Assembly (NCBI GenBank): GCA_964369405.1
Contig: CAYJGB010000057.1
Location: forward strand, 1 to 6,582
DNA: 6,582 nucleotides
Origin: CAYJFG01 sp964369405
GTDB lineage: Bacteria; Bacillota; Clostridia; Oscillospirales; Acutalibacteraceae
Direction: 5' to 3'
Shown: one piece after another, positions 1 through 5,438 of the stretch
Position numbering within the stretch: position 1 is the first letter of the stretch
Layout of the letters: every line of letters begins with the position of its first letter
The notes under the pieces: model-generated
Databases searched by the model: none
Told to the model about the DNA's origin: nothing
Seen by the model: only the letters and a program-made list of their open reading frames with translations
Translations under genes and position numbers: made by a program

Positions 1-392
1 ACACAAATGTAATTGCTACTGGTGTAAGTGATGAAAACGGACTAGTTAAATATTACAATACAGCTAACGAAGAAATGAAGTTACAAAGTGGCACATACTA
101 TATCGTAGAAACAAAAGCTCCAGAGGGATATAATCTTCATACAAATGTTATTGAAATATCAGTAGATGTAACTTATGGAGATGTATTTACAAATGGTACT
201 TACGTAACAAATAGCCCAGTTGATGGATATGCAAGTGTAGAAATTAAAAACTCAAACATATTGTTACCGAACACAGGTGGACAAGGTGACACAATTATAT
301 ACATAGTAGGTGCAGTGCTAGTAGTAAGTGGTGCAACAGTAATTATAATTGGGAGAAAAAGAAATAACAAAAAGACAATAAAAGAACAATGA
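1..392 (+). CDS. LPXTG-anchored Cna-B/SpaA-type surface protein, C-terminal part (5' end outside window)
   Basis: The frame is open from base 3, so the gene starts before the window; the ATG at 75 is internal. About 129 residues are visible. They begin with the end of a prealbumin-like Cna-B/SpaA domain: a GLVKY strand followed by SGTYYIVETKAPEGYN (about 87-134), the hallmark of these repeats, whose Glu normally helps form an internal Lys-Asn isopeptide bond. After a Thr/Val-rich stretch comes the sorting signal: LPNTG at 264-278, a hydrophobic helix at about 291-353, and a basic tail (RKRNNKK). The protein is therefore exported and covalently attached to peptidoglycan, or polymerised, by a sortase. 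The next gene is a sortase that overlaps this stop codon by 4 bases (ATGA), so the two are probably a translationally coupled enzyme-substrate pair. Cna-B adhesins are common in conjugation modules of Gram-positive elements, where they may help cell-cell contact. Whether it is a pilin or a monomeric adhesin cannot be told from this fragment. Confidence 0.88.
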   Translation, partial: TNVIATGVSDENGLVKYYNTANEEMKLQSGTYYIVETKAPEGYNLHTNVIEISVDVTYGDVFTNGTYVTNSPVDGYASVEIKNSNILLPNTGGQGDTIIYIVGAVLVVSGATVIIIGRKRNNKKTIKEQ

Positions 393-1054
393 AAAAGTAT
401 ATAACTATAGGTGTGGTGTTGATTATTATATCAACACTTATTTTTATATATCCACAGATAAACAACTTAATTAACAGTAAACTAAATCAAGACATAATAC
501 AGAATTACTCAAATAATATAGATACTCTCTCCCTAGACCTTAGGGAGGAGTATTTAAAAGAGGCAAAAACATATAACGAAAACTTGCTCAAATCAAAATA
601 CATAAGTGTTGAGAAATACTCAAACATATTAAACTTCGATAATGGAATTATAGGTTACATCGAAATTCCAAAGATAGATGTAAAACTACCAATATATCAT
701 GGTGATGATGAAAGTGTGCTTGATAACGGCGTTGCACATATATATAACTCCTCGTTTCCGATTGAGGGTGAAAGTGTACATTCAGTGCTATCAGCTCATA
801 CAGCATTGCCACTTACAAAGCTGTTTGATGATATTGATAAGTTAGTTTTGGGAGATACATTTAGTGTAAATATACTTAACATAAAATTAAATTATGAAGT
901 AACTAAAACTGATATTATACTCCCAGAAAATGCGTATAAGCATTTTAATATCGAAAGAAATATAAACCAAATAAGCCTTATGACATGTTATCCATACTCG
1001 ATAAATACTCATAGGCTTATAGTAACATCAAAATTAATAGAGAAAGTCGGGTGA
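389..1054 (+). CDS. Class C-like sortase
   Basis: This 221-residue membrane-anchored transpeptidase cleaves LPXTG-type signals and joins the Thr to an amine of peptidoglycan or of a pilin lysine. Residues 5-22 form an N-terminal membrane anchor. The core begins at GYIEIPKIDVKLPIYHG (89-105). The catalytic triad is visible: His137 in SAHTALP, Cys200 in LMTCYPYSINTHRL, and Arg209. The PYxINTHRL string is typical of class C (pilin) sortases. Two class C traits are missing: no DPF/DPW lid motif is seen between anchor and core (the TYNENLL segment leads into YSNILNF), and the protein ends about ten residues after the core strand without a C-terminal membrane helix. It is also shorter than most pilin sortases. 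There is no strong ribosome site before the ATG, which overlaps the previous stop codon, so coupling is likely. The obvious substrate is the LPNTG protein just upstream. Class assignment is by motif; the family call is secure. Confidence 0.93.
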   Translation: MKKYITIGVVLIIISTLIFIYPQINNLINSKLNQDIIQNYSNNIDTLSLDLREEYLKEAKTYNENLLKSKYISVEKYSNILNFDNGIIGYIEIPKIDVKLPIYHGDDESVLDNGVAHIYNSSFPIEGESVHSVLSAHTALPLTKLFDDIDKLVLGDTFSVNILNIKLNYEVTKTDIILPENAYKHFNIERNINQISLMTCYPYSINTHRLIVTSKLIEKVG

Positions 1055-1060
1055 TAAGAT

Positions 1061-1996
1061 ATGTTTGAATGGTTAGGAAGTTTAATGGAGGGTCTAGGTT
1101 CAGTTGTTGGTCAGACTTTTGAAAGTATCAGTCTTGATATGATAGATGCAATGTTTAACTCACTTATGCAAAGCATATATTTTTTAATTTATAGTGCTGC
1201 TGCTGAATTTTTTACTATGATAAATAATATGGGTGCAGACATCTATGAACTATCGTGGGTGCAAGCAACTATAGATTTGTTTTCAATTCTTAGTTGGGCG
1301 TTATTTATTATTGGTGTGATAGTTGCCGTATTTGATTTAGCTATTGAATATCAAAATGGACGAGCAAATATAAAAACTACTGCGATTAACACGTTAAAAG
1401 GTTTCTTTGCGTGTTCGCTAATCGGTATTTTACCGGTTGAACTATATAAATTTGCAATAAGTCTACAAAATACTTTTTCGATAGATTTAGTAGCAGTCTT
1501 TGCATCTTCTCAAAACGTAGATATTTCAGGACTTGCAACAGATGCTTTTGCTTCTGCTTTTGAGTTATCTGGAGAAGTTCTTTCAATGAACTTTTTAAAC
1601 TTTGTAAGTATGATAGTTTTTATCTATTGTATTGTAAAAATCTTCTTTGCAAACATTAAAAGAGGTGGAATACTTTTAGTTCAAATAGCAGTTGGAACGC
1701 TCTATATGTTCAGTATTCCTCGAGGGTATCAAGACGGTTTTAATCAGTGGATAAAGCAAGTGATAGCATTATGTTTAACATCATTTATGCAGACAACTCT
1801 GCTACTATTAGGACTTATAACTTTTAGAGATGATATGTTACTAGGCTTAGGTATACTACTTGCAGCAAATGAAGTTCCACGAATTGCAGGACAGTTTGGA
1901 CTTGATTCAAGTGTGAAAGTGAATATGACAAGTGTAATGCACACAACATCATCAGCAGTAAGTTTAACAAAAAGTGTTGCTACAGCACTTAGATAA
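1061..1996 (+). CDS. Conjugal transfer membrane protein, VirB6/TrbL-like
   Basis: This 311-residue polytopic protein has about seven predicted membrane segments (roughly residues 33-55, 72-95, 111-135, 178-197, 202-219, 231-254 and 258-270). A hydrophilic tail contains AANEVPRIAGQFGLD followed by a Ser/Thr-rich stretch. From memory, this tail pattern is typical of the TrbL/VirB6-like channel proteins of Tn1549-type conjugative elements. In type IV secretion, such proteins form part of the inner-membrane channel through which DNA passes. The start is supported by GGGTGA at 1049-1054, which overlaps the sortase stop codon and lies 6 bases before the ATG. The next gene is a PrgI-family protein, the usual partner in Gram-positive conjugation operons, and this strengthens the call. 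The protein has no enzymatic motif. Other polytopic functions are possible on sequence alone, but position and tail make a transfer role the best reading. Confidence 0.82.
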   Translation: MFEWLGSLMEGLGSVVGQTFESISLDMIDAMFNSLMQSIYFLIYSAAAEFFTMINNMGADIYELSWVQATIDLFSILSWALFIIGVIVAVFDLAIEYQNGRANIKTTAINTLKGFFACSLIGILPVELYKFAISLQNTFSIDLVAVFASSQNVDISGLATDAFASAFELSGEVLSMNFLNFVSMIVFIYCIVKIFFANIKRGGILLVQIAVGTLYMFSIPRGYQDGFNQWIKQVIALCLTSFMQTTLLLLGLITFRDDMLLGLGILLAANEVPRIAGQFGLDSSVKVNMTSVMHTTSSAVSLTKSVATALR

Positions 1997-2005
1997 GGAG
2001 ATAAA

Positions 2006-2275
2006 ATGACAACATATATATACCCACAAAACTTAAAATCGAGTGCAAATTTATGGTTTTGGAAATTAAAAGATTTTTCTATAATATGTATTTCTTTATT
2101 AATTTCAATACTAATTTTTGCACAAAGTAAGTCGCCGATATTTTTAGCAATAGTAATTGCATATGCGATACTTACAATACGATTTGACGAAACAGCAGTA
2201 ATTGACTTTATAAAATATTCAAGTAAATATTTTATATCATCACAACAGAAATTCATATGGAAAGAGCGTGATTAA
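2006..2275 (+). CDS. PrgI-family (VirB3-like) conjugation membrane protein
   Basis: This 89-residue protein starts MTTYIYPQNLKS, then has a Trp/Phe-rich amphipathic stretch, two closely spaced membrane helices (about residues 22-40 and 43-58) and a short basic C-terminal region ending in KERD. Small size, the helical hairpin near the N-terminus, and the position between a VirB6-like gene and a VirB4-related gene fit the PrgI family, considered the Gram-positive counterpart of VirB3. Such proteins sit in the cytoplasmic membrane and associate with the VirB4 ATPase. The start is fixed by AAGGAGA at 1995-2001, which overlaps the upstream stop codon with 4 bases before the ATG. The stop codon directly abuts the next start codon. 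The call depends partly on context because the family is short and poorly conserved. Confidence 0.8.
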   Translation: MTTYIYPQNLKSSANLWFWKLKDFSIICISLLISILIFAQSKSPIFLAIVIAYAILTIRFDETAVIDFIKYSSKYFISSQQKFIWKERD

Positions 2276-2842
2276 ATGAAGTTTAAAAAAGACAAATCCG
2301 TACAAAATCTATTAGAAATCAAAACATTCACAAAGTATGGAATACAAATAAATAAAGATGAATTTGTGTTTTTAAATGTTGCACCGATTAATGTATCAGT
2401 GCTATCTAACCAGAATGTAGAAATAAAAATACGACACCTTATGATGATACTAAGTTCAGTACCAGACATAGAGATATCGTGTAGTGATGCAAGTGAATGT
2501 TTTGATGAAAACAAAGCATATCTAAAACAAAGAATAGAAAATGAAGATAACAAAATGATAATAGATATGCTTAAAAATGACCTAAAGTATTTAGATGAAA
2601 TTCAGACAGGTACATCAACATCAAGAAAATTTATGTTTGTGATTAGATGCAAATCGTTAAAAGAAGAGCAAGTACTACAAAACATAAATAGAATACAAAA
2701 GATAATATCGGACCAAGGGTTTGAAGTGAGTCTGATGAAAAAAGAAGATATTAAAAGACAACTTGCAATATATTTTGGAACAAGTCTAAACGGAGAGCAA
2801 ATAGCAGATGTTGATGGGATTGATTATTTAATTAAAAGTTGA
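2276..2842 (+). CDS. Standalone VirB4 N-terminal-domain-like conjugation protein
   Basis: This 188-residue soluble protein begins immediately after the PrgI stop codon (TAA/ATG, no gap), with only a weak GAGCGTGA-like site upstream. It reads like the N-terminal domain of VirB4/TrbE-type proteins: TKYGIQINKDEFVFLNVAPINVSVL (residues 19-43), KIRHLMMILSSVPDIEI (51-67), a charged helix with NKAYLKQRIENE (79-90), then RKFMFVIRCK (117-126) and a final INRIQKIISDQGFEV ... DIKRQLAIYF segment (137-167). From memory, Tn1549-type conjugation modules carry such a protein of about 200 residues as a separate gene ahead of the true VirB4 ATPase. It contains no Walker A or B motif, so it is not an ATPase itself. 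It most likely works at the membrane with the VirB4 motor and PrgI. No ATPase gene follows: this is the last transfer gene before an unrelated cassette. The general conjugation role is well supported by position; the biochemical role is unknown. Confidence 0.72.
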   Translation: MKFKKDKSVQNLLEIKTFTKYGIQINKDEFVFLNVAPINVSVLSNQNVEIKIRHLMMILSSVPDIEISCSDASECFDENKAYLKQRIENEDNKMIIDMLKNDLKYLDEIQTGTSTSRKFMFVIRCKSLKEEQVLQNINRIQKIISDQGFEVSLMKKEDIKRQLAIYFGTSLNGEQIADVDGIDYLIKS

Positions 2843-2911
2843 TATTATTAATATAGCATATAAACTTTTATTAGTCTTTTCTATCCGACTAAAATTTTAA
2901 ATTGCTGTGTT

Positions 2912-2949
2912 AAATTTAATAGGAATATGACAATATACCAATTAAATTT
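2912..2949. repeat. 38-bp imperfect palindrome upstream of the HxlR gene
   Basis: Symmetric around 2930/2931: AAATTTAAT (2912-2920) pairs with ATTAAATTT (2941-2949), GG (2922-2923) with CC (2938-2939), and ATAT (2925-2928) with ATAT (2933-2936), leaving the four-base centre GACA. The only interruptions are two A/A mismatches. No T tract follows, so it is not a typical terminator. It lies a few bases upstream of a candidate -35 box for the regulator gene, so an operator role is possible. Much of it is A/T, which makes chance symmetry easier. Confidence 0.5.
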
Positions 2950-2952
2950 GCC

Positions 2953-2981
2953 TTGCACTACAAAATTTAATTTACTATCCT
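2953..2981 (+). promoter_or_regulatory. Candidate promoter of the HxlR regulator gene
   Basis: TTGCAC (2953-2958) and TATCCT (2976-2981) are separated by 17 bases and lie about 54 bases before the regulator start codon. Each box matches four of six consensus bases, so this is a moderate sigma-A-type match in an AT-rich gap where chance matches are common. The palindrome at 2912-2949 ends 3 bases upstream of the -35 box. Confidence 0.4.
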
Positions 2982-3020
2982 AAAAACAAATATAAGTCCA
3001 AATGCTATATATAAATCAAC

Positions 3021-3027
3021 GAGGTGA
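3021..3027 (+). promoter_or_regulatory. Ribosome binding site fixing the HxlR start at 3035
   Basis: GAGGTGA lies 7 bases before the ATG at 3035. The in-frame ATG at 3002 has no comparable site and would add eleven residues that are not part of the family core. The later start is therefore preferred. Confidence 0.8.
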
Positions 3028-3034
3028 TATTAAA

Positions 3035-3382
3035 ATGGATAATTCAAAGGTGTTTAACTGTAATATGGAATTAACTCTCGATATAATAGGTGGAAAGTGG
3101 AAACCTCTTATTATTTTTCATATAGGAAATAGCAGTGTACTAAGATATGGTGAAATCAAGAGATTAATCCCTGATATTAGTGAAAGAGTATTATCAAGAG
3201 AACTTAGAGAACTAGAAAGTAAAAATATAATATCTCGAGAAGTGTTTGAGGAGAAAATTTTAAGGGTGGAGTATTCATTAACAAAGATTGGTAGCGAAGT
3301 GCTTCCACTACTAAACTCACTTACACAGTGGGGTTATAAATATAACAAAGAGTTTAGTTATGCTAAAGTAATTTGTGATTAA
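3035..3382 (+). CDS. HxlR-family winged-helix transcriptional regulator
   Basis: This 115-residue protein has the HxlR signature: FNCNMELTLDIIGGKWKPLIIFHI (residues 7-30) followed by the winged helix LRYGEIKRLIPDISERVLSRELRELESKNIISR (36-68) and the wing and dimer helix (EYSLTKIGSEVLPLLNSLTQWG, 79-100). HxlR proteins are small dimeric repressors or activators. Several, such as Bacillus YodB and HypR, sense quinones, diamide or hypochlorite through cysteine thiols and control nitroreductase genes. Here Cys9 sits at the usual N-terminal position just before the first helix, and Cys114 is the penultimate residue. These are the only two cysteines, a pattern that would allow thiol-based sensing (inference). 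The preferred start follows the GAGGTGA site at 3021. The nfsB-led operon begins 124 bases downstream with operator-like repeats in the gap, so it is the likely target. The fold and family are secure; ligand and direction of control are not known. Confidence 0.92.
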   Translation: MDNSKVFNCNMELTLDIIGGKWKPLIIFHIGNSSVLRYGEIKRLIPDISERVLSRELRELESKNIISREVFEEKILRVEYSLTKIGSEVLPLLNSLTQWGYKYNKEFSYAKVICD

Positions 3383-3385
3383 ATA

Positions 3386-3427
3386 AGTACGGACAAATTT
3401 ATCCGTACTGACAAAAATATCCATAAT
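3386..3427. promoter_or_regulatory. Candidate HxlR operator: inverted repeat overlapping a tandem 18-bp repeat
   Basis: AGTACGGA (3386-3393) and TCCGTACT (3402-3409) form a perfect 8-bp inverted repeat, with AAATTT (3395-3400) also symmetric at the centre. Overlapping it, GACAAATTTATCCGTACT (3392-3409) is followed directly by GACAAAAATATCCATAAT (3410-3427), a tandem copy with 14 of 18 bases equal. The block ends on the first base of the TTGATT -35 box. No T tract follows, so it is not a terminator. Position and symmetry suit a dimeric winged-helix regulator controlling the operon downstream; binding is inferred. Confidence 0.6.
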
Positions 3428-3454
3428 TGATTAATTTTAAAGTAAGAGTATAAT
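3427..3454 (+). promoter_or_regulatory. Promoter of the nitroreductase operon
   Basis: TTGATT (3427-3432), a 16-base spacer and a perfect TATAAT (3449-3454), located 52 bases before the nfsB start codon. It is the best sigma-A-type promoter in this gap. Its -35 box touches the candidate operator, so regulator bound there could block or aid polymerase. Confidence 0.72.
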
Positions 3455-3506
3455 GTAATTATCAGGTAATGATAATATAAACTTTAAATTAAATGGAGGT
3501 AATATC

Positions 3507-4160
3507 ATGGATATTATAAAAGCTTTAAACACACGTTATAGCACTAAAGAATTTGATTCTAGTAAAAAGCTAAGTGAGGAACAAATAACGCAACTAGAGG
3601 ATTTATTACAACTCTCCCCTTCTTCTACAAACATTCAACCTTGGCATTTTGTAATTGCAACAACACAAGAAGGAAAGAAAAGAATAACTAAGGGTGCTCA
3701 AGGTTTTTATTCTTTCAACGAACAAAAAGTATTAGATGCTAGTGCTGTTATTATTTTTTCTTCTCAAGTAGATTTAACTGAGGATTATCTGCAAAAAGTT
3801 CTTCTTAAAGAAGAAGCAGATGGAAGATTTCCTCAAAAAGAATTTAAAGCACAAAATCATGGTGCTAGAAGTATTTTTGCAACTATGCATAAATTAGATT
3901 ATAAAGATTATCAGCATTGGGCAGATAAACAAGTTTATCTGAATTTAGGCAACTTTTTGTTAGGTGTCGCTGCTTTAGGACTTGATGCAATTGCTATGGA
4001 GGGTTTCGATTTAAAAGCGTTAGATGAAGAGTTCAACCTACGAGAAAAAGGTTATACTTCATCTATAGTTGTAGCTGTTGGCTATCATAGCGATAACGAT
4101 TTTAATAGAGATTTACCAAAATCAAGATTATCTAAAGAAGATATCATCGAGAGGGTTTAA
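3507..4160 (+). CDS. nfsB: Oxygen-insensitive NAD(P)H nitroreductase NfsB
   Basis: This FMN enzyme transfers two electrons from NAD(P)H to nitroaromatics, nitrofurans, quinones or related acceptors in the cytoplasm. At 217 residues it has the same length as E. coli NfsB (recalled from memory) and aligns without gaps. FMN-binding positions are kept: Arg10, Ser12, Lys14, Ser39-Ser40 in SPSSTNIQPWHF, Asn71, Lys74, Glu165-Gly166 in MEGFD, and Lys205/Arg207 in LPKSRL. The substrate-site Phe70 and Phe124 are also present, as is the long QVYLNLGNFLLGVAALGLDA helix (142-161) of the dimer core. GGAGGT at 3495-3500 sits 6 bases before the ATG. It is the first gene of an apparent four-gene operon, with a clear promoter and operator-like repeats upstream and an HxlR regulator before that. 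Being so like a proteobacterial-type NfsB in a Gram-positive genome, it may have been acquired laterally (inference). An intact enzyme could reductively activate nitro drugs such as nitrofurans. Confidence 0.95.
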   Translation: MDIIKALNTRYSTKEFDSSKKLSEEQITQLEDLLQLSPSSTNIQPWHFVIATTQEGKKRITKGAQGFYSFNEQKVLDASAVIIFSSQVDLTEDYLQKVLLKEEADGRFPQKEFKAQNHGARSIFATMHKLDYKDYQHWADKQVYLNLGNFLLGVAALGLDAIAMEGFDLKALDEEFNLREKGYTSSIVVAVGYHSDNDFNRDLPKSRLSKEDIIERV

Positions 4161-4163
4161 TAT

Positions 4164-5048
4164 ATGCATTATACAGGACCAATTTTCAGACCTCCTGTTG
4201 AAGCAATGCTTGACACAAAATTACTTCAAGTCACTGTAGGTTGTGCTCATAACAAATGTGCTTTTTGCACTATGTATAGTAGTGTCAACTTTAAAGTAGA
4301 ACCATTGTCTCAGGTTGAACAAGATATTATGGAACTTAGAGATACGTATGCATATATTGATAGGATTTTTTTAATTAACGGTGATGCTTTTGTTTTAAGT
4401 AAAAGTAAACTAAAAGCAATTACAGATTTAATTATTAAGCATATTCCAGAAGTATCTGTAATAACTATGTATGCTTCAATTAGTAATATTAAAGCTAAAA
4501 GTGATGATGACTTAATGGAGCTAAAAAATATGCGTATAAATGATTTGTGGATAGGCACAGAAACAGGAAACGCACAATCACTAATTGATATCAACAAAGG
4601 AAACACATTAAAAGAAGCAAGAGAACAACTTTTAAGACTAGTAAAATTTGGAATTAGACATGATGATGGATTTATGTTAGGTGTTGGTGGACGTGGTAAA
4701 GGGATACAAAATGCAATAGATACAGCAAAGCTAATAAATGAAACTAAACCATCTATAATATGGTTTGGAACTCTAGGGCTATTTGAGGGCAGTAAAATGC
4801 ATACTGATATGAAAAACGGTAAATTTACACCAGCAACAGAGTTAGAAATATTAGAAGAAGAAATAAAAGTGCTAGAACTTATAGATGTTAACAATGTTCC
4901 GTTTTATGGAATACATCCTACGAACTCAAGCAGTATAAGTGGTTTATTACCACGTGATAGAGATAAAATGATAAAAGAACTTAAAGAATATATTAGAAAT
5001 GCAGATGATGATTTTCTAAACAGTTGTAAACCGAGAGCTACTTTATAG
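4164..5048 (+). CDS. Radical SAM protein of unassigned function
   Basis: This 294-residue protein has a cysteine motif at residues 27-35, VGCAHNKCAFCTMY, with Cys27, Cys32 and Cys35: spacing X4 then X2 rather than the classic X3 then X2. The three cysteines should bind a [4Fe-4S] cluster that cleaves S-adenosylmethionine to a 5'-deoxyadenosyl radical. Other core elements are LINGDAFVL (70-78, at the GGE-like position), WIGTETGN (129-136) and FMLGVGGRGKG (170-180), followed by IIWFGTLGLFEGSKM (198-212). This resembles the COG1032/Elp3-type radical SAM core. There is no recognisable B12-binding, TRAM or SPASM cluster domain; only one further cysteine (Cys288) occurs near the end. The gene starts 3 bases after the nfsB stop codon with GAGGG (4151-4155) inside nfsB, so the two are cotranscribed and probably coupled. 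Substrate is unknown. Co-operonic nitroreductases could supply electrons or simply share an inducer (inference). Confidence 0.88.
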   Translation: MHYTGPIFRPPVEAMLDTKLLQVTVGCAHNKCAFCTMYSSVNFKVEPLSQVEQDIMELRDTYAYIDRIFLINGDAFVLSKSKLKAITDLIIKHIPEVSVITMYASISNIKAKSDDDLMELKNMRINDLWIGTETGNAQSLIDINKGNTLKEAREQLLRLVKFGIRHDDGFMLGVGGRGKGIQNAIDTAKLINETKPSIIWFGTLGLFEGSKMHTDMKNGKFTPATELEILEEEIKVLELIDVNNVPFYGIHPTNSSSISGLLPRDRDKMIKELKEYIRNADDDFLNSCKPRATL

Positions 5049-5058
5049 GAGGTGTAAT

Positions 5059-5436
5059 ATGAATATTTATAATAGAAAATTAGACCACATAAATTTAACA
5101 GTTCCAGACTTAGCAAAAGCAGTAGATTTTTATACAAATATTTTAGGATTTAAAGTTGTAAATAGATTTAAAAATGGAATGGAGTTTATATTTATAACTG
5201 ATGGAAATAATACTTATGAACTAATTGAAAATAAAGACCTTAAAGAAACCGTAATTGACCATATAGCTTATGAATCTGATGACATTAAAAAAGACTATGA
5301 ACATTTTGAAAAACTAGGTCTTGTTACAACAAACTTAGGATATCTTGATTTTTTATTTGATAATGGTGTTTATTATTTTTTTATAAAAGGTTCTGGAAAC
5401 GATAAAATAGAATTTATACAAAAGAAAGGTGAATAA
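5059..5436 (+). CDS. VOC-superfamily (glyoxalase I-like) metalloprotein
   Basis: A 125-residue two-repeat vicinal-oxygen-chelate protein. The first module opens with LDHINLTVPDLAKAVDFYTNILGFKVV (residues 8-34) and ends in NTYELIE. The second opens with IDHIAYESDDI and ends in NDKIEFIQ. The four metal positions used by glyoxalase I are all occupied: His10, Glu54, His68 and Glu118. That supports a metal-dependent enzyme such as a glyoxalase (methylglyoxal-thiol adduct isomerisation), a dioxygenase-like protein, or a thiol-transfer/antibiotic-binding relative; the exact reaction cannot be read. Spacing between ligands and total length match E. coli GloA-type proteins closely, from memory. A strong AGGAGGTG site (5047-5054) overlaps the radical SAM stop codon, 4 bases before the ATG. 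The following nitroreductase starts 2 bases after its stop. Placement between redox enzymes fits electrophile or aldehyde detoxification (inference). Confidence 0.85.
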   Translation: MNIYNRKLDHINLTVPDLAKAVDFYTNILGFKVVNRFKNGMEFIFITDGNNTYELIENKDLKETVIDHIAYESDDIKKDYEHFEKLGLVTTNLGYLDFLFDNGVYYFFIKGSGNDKIEFIQKKGE

Positions 5437-5438
5437 AA

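Noticed and set aside
1744..2256. Long open frame on the minus strand across the VirB6-like and PrgI-like genes
   Set aside because: It lies antisense to two well-supported genes, spans their junction, has no recognisable domain or ribosome site, and is explained by the AT-rich codon use of the plus-strand genes.
2871..2898. TTAGTC/GACTAA hairpin after the conjugation genes as a terminator
   Set aside because: The stem is only 6 bp with a 10-base loop, and the four-T run is separated from it by four A residues including two from the stem edge. Too weak to call.
3002..3034. Upstream ATG at 3002 as the HxlR start
   Set aside because: No ribosome binding site precedes it, and the GAGGTGA site at 3021-3027 points to the ATG at 3035.
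3386..3409. Inverted repeat after the HxlR gene as a Rho-independent terminator
   Set aside because: No T tract follows the stem on the plus strand (GACAAAAAT follows). Its position at the -35 box fits an operator better.
4310..4894. Long minus-strand open frame inside the radical SAM gene
   Set aside because: It is Ser/Ile-rich, of low complexity, fully antisense to a conserved gene, and shows no domain or promoter.
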